Positions 15,913 to 23,734 of a stretch of DNA of 64,000 bases are shown piece by piece (the first letter of the stretch is position 1; the number at the start of each line of letters is the position of its first letter). The stretch is from JBFWML01 sp050251635 (GTDB lineage Bacteria; Campylobacterota; Campylobacteria; Campylobacterales; SZUA-545), in the NCBI GenBank assembly GCA_050251635.1, contig JBFWML010000004.1, positions 1 through 64,000 on the forward strand. The letters are read 5' to 3'. The position numbers and the translations under genes are program-made. Under the pieces are notes generated by a model. That model ran no database searches. It worked only from the letters and a program-made list of their open reading frames with translations, and had not been told where the DNA came from.

Positions 15913-17115
15913 TTAGGTGAGCGAACTGGTCTGATAAAGCTTCATCAGCTCCATATAAAACTTCTGCTGCCCCTGCTCTTCAATCAGGCCGCTGGAGGGA
16001 ATCAGGTCGTAGTAGAGTTTGGCCAGATTCTTAAAGCGGGCCGGAAAGAGTTTATCCAGCAGCATGGCGGAGATCTCTTTGCGCATCAGTACCGCCGGAG
16101 GCACAATTCCTTCCATCAGCAGCGTCAGAATCGAATCGCTGTGGTAGGTGATATGGTGGTGGTGTCCGTGCGGGCAGGTCTGCACCGTCACCAGCGTTTT
16201 GCACAGGTCGCAATAGACAAACTCGCCGGTGGTCTTAATCTCCAAATCCACCCCGAGCAGATTGTCCAAAATCGTGCTCATGCCGCCGCCGGAGTAGTGC
16301 AAACCCAGCCCGGCGTGGTTTTGGCCCACGATAAAGCGGTCGCAACCGTAGTTGTTGACGACGATCGAGTTAAGAATCATCTCGTTGCTGCCCGCAAAGA
16401 TATAGGTGTTTTCCAGCGGGATAATCACCACCTTGTGCGCGGGCAGAAAGTTCTTGGCGAAAAAATCCAAACAGGCGTGCCGCAGCCCATAGGGCAGCAC
16501 GTCCTTAAGGTAGGGCTTGGTCAGGAAAATCACCAGCAGGTCGGTCTCGTCCAGACACTGCCGGATAACCCGCTCATGGGCGCGGTGCAAAGGACGCGCC
16601 GCCATCACAAGGCCGGTCACGTGCTTGGCGTTTGCCGCCGCCTTGGCTTCGGCCACCCTTTGAAGCGTGCGATCGACCTCCTCAAACTCCACGGAATAAT
16701 CGCCGCATACCGCCAGCGATCCTAAGCGGTTCATCGTATTTTCCACGCCGGGGTGGGTGGTGTCGGTGGTGCCGTAGATTTTATAAACCCGCGCCTTGGG
16801 ATCGATGGGGAAAACCTCTTTAACGCTCAATTCTCCGCGCTTGCGTCCTTCGCAAATCAAATCAAGCGTTTCGCCCGTTTCGGCGCTTTTGAGCACCTGA
16901 GCGTTGCGCTTTCCGCTGGGGGCCAGCAAAAAAGAGAAGGGGAACGTCCGCCCCTTGTACAGGGCGGTTTGATCGACCTCGGCGGCGGTGCGGCTGTCCA
17001 TCAGGCCGTCCAGGGGGGAAAGCAGCCCCTTTTGCACCATGGCCAGCGTGGCGACTGCTTCGATATCGATAAAAAGCTGGCGGCGGTTACTTGTCGCTGT
17101 TTTTGAGGATGCCAT
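15913..17115 (-). CDS. sat: ATP-sulfurylase-like protein (Sat homologue with altered motifs)
   Basis: About 400 residues, matching bacterial sulfate adenylyltransferase along its length. The active-site QxRNPxHxxHE motif reads MAARPLHRAHE, keeping both histidines but losing the Q, R and N; the second motif GRDHAG reads GQNHAG. A CxxC-x8-C-x3-H zinc site (CDLCKTLVTVQTCPHGH), as in the Thermus enzyme, is present and followed by four histidines. Activity as an ATP sulfurylase is therefore uncertain. Start ATG 17115 (GGAAGAAGT upstream) lies inside the end of the regulator gene; a longer frame to 17220 would be antisense-like noise in that gene. Confidence 0.75.
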   Translation of the reverse strand: MASSKTATSNRRQLFIDIEAVATLAMVQKGLLSPLDGLMDSRTAAEVDQTALYKGRTFPFSFLLAPSGKRNAQVLKSAETGETLDLICEGRKRGELSVKEVFPIDPKARVYKIYGTTDTTHPGVENTMNRLGSLAVCGDYSVEFEEVDRTLQRVAEAKAAANAKHVTGLVMAARPLHRAHERVIRQCLDETDLLVIFLTKPYLKDVLPYGLRHACLDFFAKNFLPAHKVVIIPLENTYIFAGSNEMILNSIVVNNYGCDRFIVGQNHAGLGLHYSGGGMSTILDNLLGVDLEIKTTGEFVYCDLCKTLVTVQTCPHGHHHHITYHSDSILTLLMEGIVPPAVLMRKEISAMLLDKLFPARFKNLAKLYYDLIPSSGLIEEQGQQKFYMELMKLYQTSSLT

Positions 17116-17980
17116 ACTTCTTCCTTTTTTCCCACAGGCTCTTGCGGCTGATGCCCAGACGCTTGGAAAGTTCGGTGTCAGGGTAGCGGTTTTGGTTGGA
17201 CAGGATTGCCAGCTTGACATACTCCTCGATACTCAAAAGCTCGCCCTCCCCCAGCCCTTGAGACTGGGATTTAAGATGCCGGATGCGAAACTCCGCCGCG
17301 GGCGCCTCTTCGGCGTCGTCGGTGGAGCTCATGACCACCGGCAGTTTCCGCAGCTGCTCGGCCAGCTCCCGTTTTTCGTTCTTTTTGAGCGTCTGCAAAC
17401 CGCTGAGATAAATCAATGCGCCCTTGGGCAAGGCGGGCAGCTGGACTGAACCGTTCAGGGGATGGAAAAAGAACGAAAGGCGCTTTTGGGAGGCGAGTTT
17501 AAAGGCGTAAGCGTCGGCGCAGCGCTGGTGATTGGTAATAAGCAGCAGCGGCGTTTCGGAGGCTTGGCCCAGTCCGTCGCAGCGCAGCTCTTCAAATCCC
17601 TGCGCCACATAACTCAACAGCCCGCGGTTTTCGTTTTTAATCCGGCGAAACTCCTTAAAGTGCTCGATCTTGCGAATAAGCTCTTCGATCATAAAGGGTT
17701 TAAGGATGTAATCCGAAGCCCCGGCGTTCATGGGGCGCGTCACCGTATCGGCGTTGATGTAGGACACCATCAAAATAATGATCTTCTCGCGGTACTGCTC
17801 GATCAAAAGATGAAAATACTGATCGGAGAAGTTGCTCGAAAGCAGCAAAACATCCACACCCCGGTGCTCCAACGCTTCGCGGGTGGTGGCGGCGAACTCG
17901 CAAGCGTACCCCGCATCCTGGAGCTTGGCGGCAATGCTCTGCGCCAGATAAACCTCGTTTTCAACCACCAGAACTTTCAT
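17087..17980 (-). CDS. atypical orphan response regulator, HP1021/CjrR-like
   Basis: A receiver domain (residues 1-120) is followed by a degenerate middle region and a C-terminal Fis-type helix-turn-helix (ELSKRLGISRKSLWEKRKKYGI, about 268-289). The phosphoacceptor Asp is replaced by Ser (LLLSSNF, about residue 48) and the acidic pocket reads VENE, while KPF is kept. This is the pattern of HP1021 in Helicobacter and Cj1608, phosphorylation-independent regulators that bind oriC and metabolic promoters and respond to redox. Three cysteines are visible (about 27, 134 and 156). ATG 17980 follows GGAGG. It sits between ispDF and the sat-like gene, overlapping both. Confidence 0.85.
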   Translation of the reverse strand: MKVLVVENEVYLAQSIAAKLQDAGYACEFAATTREALEHRGVDVLLLSSNFSDQYFHLLIEQYREKIIILMVSYINADTVTRPMNAGASDYILKPFMIEELIRKIEHFKEFRRIKNENRGLLSYVAQGFEELRCDGLGQASETPLLLITNHQRCADAYAFKLASQKRLSFFFHPLNGSVQLPALPKGALIYLSGLQTLKKNEKRELAEQLRKLPVVMSSTDDAEEAPAAEFRIRHLKSQSQGLGEGELLSIEEYVKLAILSNQNRYPDTELSKRLGISRKSLWEKRKKYGILKNSDK

Positions 17981-19098
17981 AAACACCTCCAGTCAAAATA
18001 GCCCAACGTCGCCGTCGCCAAAACCGCAACCCCCTCGCTGCGGCCCACAAACCCCAGCTTTTCCGTAGTGGTCGCTTTGATATTCACCCGCTCGCGCCGC
18101 ACCCCCAGCAGATCGGCCACGCGGCGTCTCATGGCGGCTTTGTGGTTTTCAAGTCTGGGCTGTTGCGCCATAATGGTCACATCCGCCGATCGCACCTCAA
18201 AACCGAGGGCGTAAATCCGCGCCAGCGCTCTTTCTAAAAGCCGCGAAGAGTCGGCGTTTTTAAAGGCGGGGTCGGAGTCGGGAAACATACCGCCAATATC
18301 GCCCAGACCCGCAGCCCCTAAAATCGCGTCGGTCAGCGCGTGCAGTGCCACATCGCCGTCGGAGTGGGCCTTAAAGCCGTAATTCACGGGGATGGCAACG
18401 CCGCCGAGCATCATCGGCCTGCCCTCCTCAAAGGCGTGCACGTCAAATCCGGTGCCTGTGAGCATCTGGCTTGAGGCGGGTTTGAGACACTCCAGCCATG
18501 CCATTTCGTGCCCAAAGGTCAGCTTGGCGGCCCGCTCGTCGCCCTCCACATAACTCACGCTGCCCCCTTGCGCGGCAATCAAGGTGCTTTCGTCGGTAAA
18601 ACCGGTGCTCTTTTCCAGCGCAGCCTTGAGCACGGCAGTGCGCGAAAGCTGGGGCGTTTGAATTCTGCGCAATCCGTCGCGGTCCACAAGCCCCTGCGGC
18701 CCGGTTACCGTGTCCACCACCTTCAAGGCCGGAACCACGCAATCGGCCCGACCCGCCTGCTCGATCACTCTGGCGATCAGCGATGCGGGCACGCAGGCGC
18801 GGGCAACGTCGCTCACCAGCACGAACTCGCTTTGAACCTGCGCCAGCGCGTTTTTCAGCGACGCCTCGCGGGTCGATCCCCCCGCAACGACCGTATAATC
18901 GCTGATCGATGCGATATGGGCCGCCTCCTCGGGCGCGGCCGCAATCACGACCGTTTCAAATTCATAACTCTGGGCGAAACGATCTGCTACATATTCCCAC
19001 AAGGGCTGTTCCCCAATGCGCAGCCATTGCTTCTTAACCGGCAGACGAAACCGCGTCGAACCGCCGGCCGCCAGCAAAATAAGGCTTATCTTTCCCAC
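17977..19098 (-). CDS. ispDF: bifunctional IspD-IspF (MEP pathway)
   Basis: A fusion of 2-C-methylerythritol 4-phosphate cytidylyltransferase (IspD, residues 1-215; LLAAGGSTRF nucleotide loop, LVSDVAR) and 2,4-cyclodiphosphate synthase (IspF, about 217-373; GTGFDVHAF and AHSDGDVALHAL with zinc ligands). It acts in isoprenoid precursor synthesis. The fusion is usual in Campylobacterota. I choose the GTG at 19098 (product MGKISLILLAAGG) because a perfect TATAAT lies inside the longer frame at 19129-19134, so that part is promoter, not coding. The stop overlaps the next gene's start. Confidence 0.93.
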   Translation of the reverse strand: MGKISLILLAAGGSTRFRLPVKKQWLRIGEQPLWEYVADRFAQSYEFETVVIAAAPEEAAHIASISDYTVVAGGSTREASLKNALAQVQSEFVLVSDVARACVPASLIARVIEQAGRADCVVPALKVVDTVTGPQGLVDRDGLRRIQTPQLSRTAVLKAALEKSTGFTDESTLIAAQGGSVSYVEGDERAAKLTFGHEMAWLECLKPASSQMLTGTGFDVHAFEEGRPMMLGGVAIPVNYGFKAHSDGDVALHALTDAILGAAGLGDIGGMFPDSDPAFKNADSSRLLERALARIYALGFEVRSADVTIMAQQPRLENHKAAMRRRVADLLGVRRERVNIKATTTEKLGFVGRSEGVAVLATATLGYFDWRCL

Positions 19099-19128
19099 GC
19101 CCGCCCTTTTGAGTGATGGTGTTACGAA

Positions 19129-19134
19129 ATTATA
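19129..19134 (-). promoter_or_regulatory. -10 box TATAAT of ispDF
   Basis: GTGTATAATTTC on the minus strand, about 31 bases ahead of the GTG start. Its presence decides the start codon of ispDF. Confidence 0.65.
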
Positions 19135-19228
19135 CACACCAACCGATTAAGCATCGTGTTACAGAAGGTAACCAAACGAACACAAAGAGAAATTTCAAAA
19201 AGTTAACGATTTGTTCACGATGCTGCCC

Positions 19229-19234
19229 TATGAT
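19229..19234 (+). promoter_or_regulatory. -10 box TATGAT ahead of the structured RNA
   Basis: CCCTATGATGCC on the plus strand, seven bases before a perfect 6-bp hairpin (GCCTGT-TTAAG-ACAGGC, 19241-19257) that would begin the transcript. No -35. Confidence 0.4.
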
Positions 19235-19240
19235 GCCTTC

Positions 19241-19400
19241 GCCTGTTTAAGACAGGCACCCTAACCCCTCCAGAATCCGGCGGGCGGGTGGCTGCAACAT
19301 ATCTTTTCAACAAGGCTTCCGGCCCCCACCTGAACCTTGAAAAGAGTGCTTCCTTTGGTCGGGAAAAATCCCCGTCCGCCGGATTCGTTCTCCGCAACCC
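19241..19400 (+). ncRNA. structured non-coding RNA candidate, 6S-like rod or thiC leader
   Basis: Between divergent ispDF and thiC lies a 370-base gap. On the plus strand, 19273-19288 pairs with 19371-19386 over 16 base pairs, one of them a G-U wobble (an A-C mismatch on the other strand, which points to a plus-strand RNA). Inside is an asymmetric bubble (14 and 26 bases), then a bulged upper stem (19303-19319 with 19332-19344) and a 12-base C-rich loop. A closing rod, central bubble and terminal hairpin is the 6S RNA architecture; a leader of thiC is the alternative. No TPP riboswitch core (CUGAGA) is present. Ends are estimates. Confidence 0.5.
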
Positions 19401-19470
19401 CTTTTAAATCAGACCAAAATTATCCTTTTTAAAGTATCCTTCCCGCGATAACACAACCAAAAGGATCGCC

Positions 19471-20820
19471 GTGAGAGAAGCGTGGATCGCCAAACGCATG
19501 AATGACGGCGTGCGGACTCAAATGCACTACGCCAAAAAAGGCATCATCACCGAAGAGATGGCCCATGTGGCCGCCGCTGAGGGACTGGAAGCCGAAACGG
19601 TGCGCAAGGAGATCGCCCGCGGACGGCTGATTATTCCGGCCAATATCAACCATAAACATTTAAATCCCATGGCGATCGGTATCGCCGCCCGCTGCAAAAT
19701 CAACGCCAATATCGGCGCCTCCGCGCTGGCGTCCGACCCCGAAGAGGAGGTGCGCAAAGTCTGCATCAGCCTTAAATACGGGGCCGACACGATCATGGAT
19801 CTTTCCACCTGCGACAATACCGATGAGGTGCGCAAAGCGGTCATCGCCGCCAGCACCGTGCCGATCGGCACCGTTCCCATGTATCAGATCATCCAGCAGG
19901 CCAAGGGCCAGGACGCCAAAAACGTCACCATCGAAGATATTTTGCGCGTCTGCGAAGATCAGGCCAAACAAGGCGTGAGCTACTTTACGATCCACGCCGG
20001 TTTTCTGCTGCGGTTTATGCCCCATGTGGCCAAACGCAAAAGGGGGATCGTTTCGCGGGGCGGTAGCCTGATCGCCGCGTGGATGATGCACCACCATCAG
20101 GAAAACCCGTTTTTTCAGGCTTACGATCAGATTCTGGAAATCTGCCGCAAATACGATGTGGCGCTTTCGCTGGGCGATAGTCTGCGCCCCGGTTGTCTGG
20201 CCGACGCGTCGGATGAAGCGCAACTAGAAGAGCTGAAAATTCTGGGCGACCTGACGCTGCGGGCGTGGGAAAAGGACGTGCAGGTCATGATCGAAGGGCC
20301 GGGCCATGTGCCCTTAAATCAGGTCGAATACAACATGAAGGTCGAGCGGCGTTATTGCCACGACGCGCCCTTTTACATTTTGGGCCCGCTAGTGACCGAC
20401 GTGGCCGCCGGATACGACCATATCGCCTCGGCGATCGGCGCGGCGGTGGGCGGCATGCACGGCGCGTCGATGCTCTGTTATGTCACCCCCAAGGAGCACT
20501 TGGGGCTGCCCGGCCCGGGCGACGTGCGCGAAGGGATTATCGCCTACAAGATCGCCGCCCACGCCGCCGATATCGCGCGGGGACGCAAAGGCGCGCGCGA
20601 CCGCGACGACAAAATGAGCGACGCGCGTTTCGCCTTTGACTGGAACAAACAGTTTGAACTGGCCCTCGACCCCGACCGGGCCAAGGAGTTCCACGACGAA
20701 ACCCTGCCGCAGGATGCCTTTAAAGAGGCGGAGTTTTGCAGTATGTGCGGGCCGAAGTTCTGCTCGTACAAAATCACCCACGACATCGTCGATCGGTTCG
20801 GACAAAAGGAAGCGCAATGA
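19471..20820 (+). CDS. thiC: phosphomethylpyrimidine synthase ThiC
   Basis: A radical-SAM enzyme that converts 5-aminoimidazole ribotide to hydroxymethylpyrimidine phosphate for thiamine. Seen: [13 protein letters not shown] at the N-terminus, the barrel motifs ([15 protein letters not shown] [42 protein letters not shown]) and the C-terminal 4Fe-4S motif CSMCGPKFC. At 449 residues it is the short form without the long N-terminal extension. The GTG at 19471 follows AAGGA. The stop overlaps the mrp start (ATGA). A TATCCT -10 near 19433 or read-through from the structured RNA could drive it. thiE lies 7 kb away. Confidence 0.95.
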   Translation: MREAWIAKRMNDGVRTQMHYAKKGIITEEMAHVAAAEGLEAETVRKEIARGRLIIPANINHKHLNPMAIGIAARCKINANIGASALASDPEEEVRKVCISLKYGADTIMDLSTCDNTDEVRKAVIAASTVPIGTVPMYQIIQQAKGQDAKNVTIEDILRVCEDQAKQGVSYFTIHAGFLLRFMPHVAKRKRGIVSRGGSLIAAWMMHHHQENPFFQAYDQILEICRKYDVALSLGDSLRPGCLADASDEAQLEELKILGDLTLRAWEKDVQVMIEGPGHVPLNQVEYNMKVERRYCHDAPFYILGPLVTDVAAGYDHIASAIGAAVGGMHGASMLCYVTPKEHLGLPGPGDVREGIIAYKIAAHAADIARGRKGARDRDDKMSDARFAFDWNKQFELALDPDRAKEFHDETLPQDAFKEAEFCSMCGPKFCSYKITHDIVDRFGQKEAQ

Positions 20821-21908
20821 ACGAACAAAACGTTAAAGAGGTTTTAGCCACCGTTAAATATCCCGGTTTCGAAAAGGATATCGTCACCTTCGGTTTTGTG
20901 AAATCGGTGGCGGTCAAGGGTCACGAAGCGGCCATTACGCTGGACATTACCGCCTCCTCCCCCGAAATAGCGCAGGAGTTGCGGATGGAGATCATCCAAA
21001 AACTCGGCGCAATCGGTTTTAAAAGCGTTGACCTCGATATCAAACAACCCGCCGCACCTAAAGAGACCAGCTCCAAAGGTCGCAACCTCGCCCCGCAGAT
21101 CAAACACTTTGTGATGGTCAGCTCCGGTAAAGGCGGCGTGGGCAAATCGACCACCACCGTCAACCTTGCCGTCGCCACGGCGCTTCAGGGCAAACGGGTG
21201 GGCATTTTGGATGCCGATATCTACGGCCCCAACGTGCCGCGCATGATGGGTCTGGAGAGCGCCAAGCCGGTGATCGAAGGCAATAAAGTGATGCCCCCGA
21301 TGGCCCACGGGGTCAGCATTATGAGCATGGGGATTATTATCGAGCCGGGACAGTCGCTCATCTGGCGCGGCCCGATGATTATGAAAACGATCGAACAGTT
21401 CTTCACCGACATCACCTGGGGCGAACTGGATGTGTTGTTTATCGATATGCCTCCGGGCACGGGCGACGCGCAACTGAGCCTCGCGCAGGCGGTTCCCGTC
21501 ACGGCGGGCGTCATGGTGACTACGCCGCAGACCGTGGCGCTGGATGATGCGCGGCGCGGACTGGATATGTTTAAAAAGATGCACATTCCCATTGCGGGCA
21601 TTGTGGAAAACATGAGCGGCTTCGTCTGCCCCGAAAGCGGCAAGGAGTACGACATCTTCGGCAAAGGTACCTGTGAAGCGGTCGGTCAGGAGTACGGCAC
21701 GGGTGTGCTGGCGGAAGTGCCCATCGAACCGGCCATCCGCACCGGCGGGGACACGGGCAAACCGATTGTCATCAGCCACCCCTCCAGCGAAAGCGCCAAA
21801 CGGTACCTCAAGGCCGCCGATCAGCTCTGGAGCTTTTTGCAAGCGCAGCAGGGCGACAACGCGGCGATCCAGCCGATCCCCTCCGACAAACCCGCCTGCT
21901 CCCAGTAA
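20817..21908 (+). CDS. mrp: Mrp/ApbC Fe-S cluster carrier ATPase
   Basis: A P-loop ATPase that carries and inserts Fe-S clusters. It has an N-terminal DUF59/MIP18-like domain (residues 1-80), then the deviant Walker [12 protein letters not shown] (about residues 101-111), [10 protein letters not shown], and the [14 protein letters not shown] motif; 363 residues. The cluster-binding pair appears as [16 protein letters not shown]; this spacing differs from the usual CxxC, so I note it as uncertain. ATG 20817 is coupled to thiC, whose product needs a 4Fe-4S cluster, which makes functional sense. It ends at a good intrinsic terminator. Confidence 0.9.
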   Translation: MNEQNVKEVLATVKYPGFEKDIVTFGFVKSVAVKGHEAAITLDITASSPEIAQELRMEIIQKLGAIGFKSVDLDIKQPAAPKETSSKGRNLAPQIKHFVMVSSGKGGVGKSTTTVNLAVATALQGKRVGILDADIYGPNVPRMMGLESAKPVIEGNKVMPPMAHGVSIMSMGIIIEPGQSLIWRGPMIMKTIEQFFTDITWGELDVLFIDMPPGTGDAQLSLAQAVPVTAGVMVTTPQTVALDDARRGLDMFKKMHIPIAGIVENMSGFVCPESGKEYDIFGKGTCEAVGQEYGTGVLAEVPIEPAIRTGGDTGKPIVISHPSSESAKRYLKAADQLWSFLQAQQGDNAAIQPIPSDKPACSQ

Positions 21909-21942
21909 AACCCGGTCATTTCAGGCCGGGTTTTTCTTTTTT
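21908..21942. terminator. intrinsic terminator after mrp
   Basis: AAACCCGG (21908-21915) pairs with CCGGGTTT (21926-21933) and is followed by TTTCTTTTTT on the plus strand. It starts at the last base of the mrp stop codon. The hairpin also covers the 3' end of the converging antiporter gene. Confidence 0.8.
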
Positions 21943-23561
21943 CCCACCTCGCAGGTCATCGCGTGTTCGATCATCAGCTTCGCCGCTTCGCGGTACTCGT
22001 CCACCACGTTGCGCACATTCAGGTCGTCAAACAGCCCCGGTGTCATCAAATGATTGGTTTTTAATACCAGATTCACATTTGGATTAGCCTCCAGCACCGC
22101 TTCGGCGATCAGCCGCATCCCCCCTTCGCGGTTGGTTGCCACAATGACCGCCGACGCGTCGTGAATGCCCGCCTTTTCCAGAATATGCAGCTGCGCGGCG
22201 TTACCCAGCATCACCGCGTGGCCGCGATCGATCCCCTCTTCGACCTTTTTATACTGCCCCTCGATGCACAGATAAGGAATCTCCTGCTCTTTAAGCATCT
22301 GCGCCACCTGCTGCCCCAGCGCCGCGCCGTAACCGATCACAATCACATGGTTTTTCACCTGCGCCGATTCGATCGCAACCCCTTCGCTCAAGGGCGCGGA
22401 ACGGCCCTCAAAACGGGCTGCAATCTGTTCTAGCTTTTTGAGAATAAAGGGGGTGAGCACCATCGAAATAGCAGCGGCGACAATAATCAACTGGATAAAG
22501 TGCGCATCGGCCAAAATCCCCGCCACCGTCGCCAAGGCGAAGATTGCAAAAGAAAACTCCCCCATCTGCATCAGCGCGATCGCGCTTCTAAGCGCCGTAG
22601 CCCGGTCGCTCAAATAGCGCAAAACCGCAAAGATCATCATTGCCTTAAGCGCCATCACTGAAACCATAAAGGCGGTGACAAACCCGATATTCTCCACCAG
22701 CATGCGCAGATTGATCTGCAAGCCGACGGTGACAAAGAAAACCCCCAGCAAAATATCCCTAAAGGGGGCCAAGTCCGCCTCGACCTGATGTTTGTAGCGG
22801 GTTTCGGCAATCATAATCCCCGCAATCAATGCCCCCAGCGAGTAGGAAAAGCCGAACTTGTGCGCCAGCAGCGCCGCGCCTACAACAATCAGCAAAATCG
22901 TGCCCACAAAAATTTCGTGGGATCGGCTGTTGCTGGCCCGTTCGAGCAGCTGCGTCATCAAAAACTTACCCACGGTGGAGAGCAGCACCAGCACGATCGC
23001 CGCCGAAATCGCCATCTGGGAAAGCAGCTTGGTCAGTGTCACGTCGGGCTGGGAAAAGAGCGTCACCATGAGCAAAATGGGAATGACGGCAATATCCTGA
23101 AAAATCAAAATCCCCAGCACCTGCTTACCGTAGGGTTTGCCTATCTCGCCGCGCTCCTTGAGGATTTTCAGCACGATCGCCGTCGATGAGAGCGAGAGCG
23201 CCGCCGCGATGATAATGGCCGCCTTGGGTTCGATCCCCATCACAAAAACCGCCAGCAGCGAAAAAAGCACCGTCGTAGCCACCACCTGCAACGCGCCAAA
23301 TAAAAACACTTCGCGTTTCATCGCCCGCAGATGGCTGATGGAAAACTCAAGGCCGATCGTAAACATCAAAAAGACAATGCCAAACTCCGCCACCTCGGAT
23401 AAAACCGAGTGGCTCGAGCTTCTAAATTGATAGATCTCCGCCACCAAAACCCCGGCGGTGATATAACCGATGATAGGCGGAATATCGATTTTTTTAAGAT
23501 ACAAATTCAAGACAACGGCAATCAGCGCCGCCATCACGACAACCATCAAAATATTTTCCAA
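21921..23561 (-). CDS. KefB-type monovalent cation:proton antiporter (CPA2)
   Basis: An inner-membrane antiporter or potassium efflux system. About 12 transmembrane helices (residues 1-385) include the IPPIIGYITAGVL signature and FTIGLEFSISHLR; a cytosolic RCK_N/TrkA-N domain follows (VIGYGAALGQQVA nucleotide loop about residue 410, IVATNREGGMR). There is no RCK_C. I take TTG 23561 (AAGG nine bases upstream, product starts MENILMVVVM); ATG 23546 is a close alternative, and the longer frame to 23633 would cover the promoter gap. Ligand gating by NAD(H) or glutathione is a family property, not shown here. Confidence 0.88.
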   Translation of the reverse strand: MENILMVVVMAALIAVVLNLYLKKIDIPPIIGYITAGVLVAEIYQFRSSSHSVLSEVAEFGIVFLMFTIGLEFSISHLRAMKREVFLFGALQVVATTVLFSLLAVFVMGIEPKAAIIIAAALSLSSTAIVLKILKERGEIGKPYGKQVLGILIFQDIAVIPILLMVTLFSQPDVTLTKLLSQMAISAAIVLVLLSTVGKFLMTQLLERASNSRSHEIFVGTILLIVVGAALLAHKFGFSYSLGALIAGIMIAETRYKHQVEADLAPFRDILLGVFFVTVGLQINLRMLVENIGFVTAFMVSVMALKAMMIFAVLRYLSDRATALRSAIALMQMGEFSFAIFALATVAGILADAHFIQLIIVAAAISMVLTPFILKKLEQIAARFEGRSAPLSEGVAIESAQVKNHVIVIGYGAALGQQVAQMLKEQEIPYLCIEGQYKKVEEGIDRGHAVMLGNAAQLHILEKAGIHDASAVIVATNREGGMRLIAEAVLEANPNVNLVLKTNHLMTPGLFDDLNVRNVVDEYREAAKLMIEHAMTCEVGKKKNPA

Positions 23562-23655
23562 GCAGGAAACCTTAACTTTTAAAAGTAGATTCGCCGCCGA
23601 TTCTAGCAAAAAACGCTTACAGCCTGTTTGCAAGCAACTGTTGCGGAATGTACTG

Positions 23656-23682
23656 TTTAATTTCGCACGCTATATCCGATTA
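23656..23682 (+). promoter_or_regulatory. sigma-28 (FliA)-type promoter of the chemoreceptor gene
   Basis: TTTAATTT (23656-23663), eleven bases, then TCCGATTA (23675-23682), against the FliA consensus TAAAGTTT-N11-GCCGATAA (5/8 and 6/8 matches, exact spacing). It stands about 52 bases ahead of the GTG start of the chemoreceptor, a normal FliA target. Confidence 0.6.
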
Positions 23683-23723
23683 TCTAAAAGCGTTGAAGTG
23701 TTAATATTCGCACAACAAAAACA

Positions 23724-23730
23724 GGGGGGG
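23724..23730 (+). repeat. seven-G tract at the chemoreceptor ribosome site
   Basis: Seven consecutive G residues, four bases before the GTG start. The tract itself serves as the Shine-Dalgarno. Longer G tracts are hypermutable in Campylobacter. Confidence 0.6.
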
Positions 23731-23734
23731 CACC

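Noticed and set aside
19260..19470. TPP riboswitch ahead of thiC
   Set aside because: The CUGAGA core and the GAUCUGG...CCAGCGUAGGGA part are absent; CACCTGAACC at 19327 is too short a resemblance.
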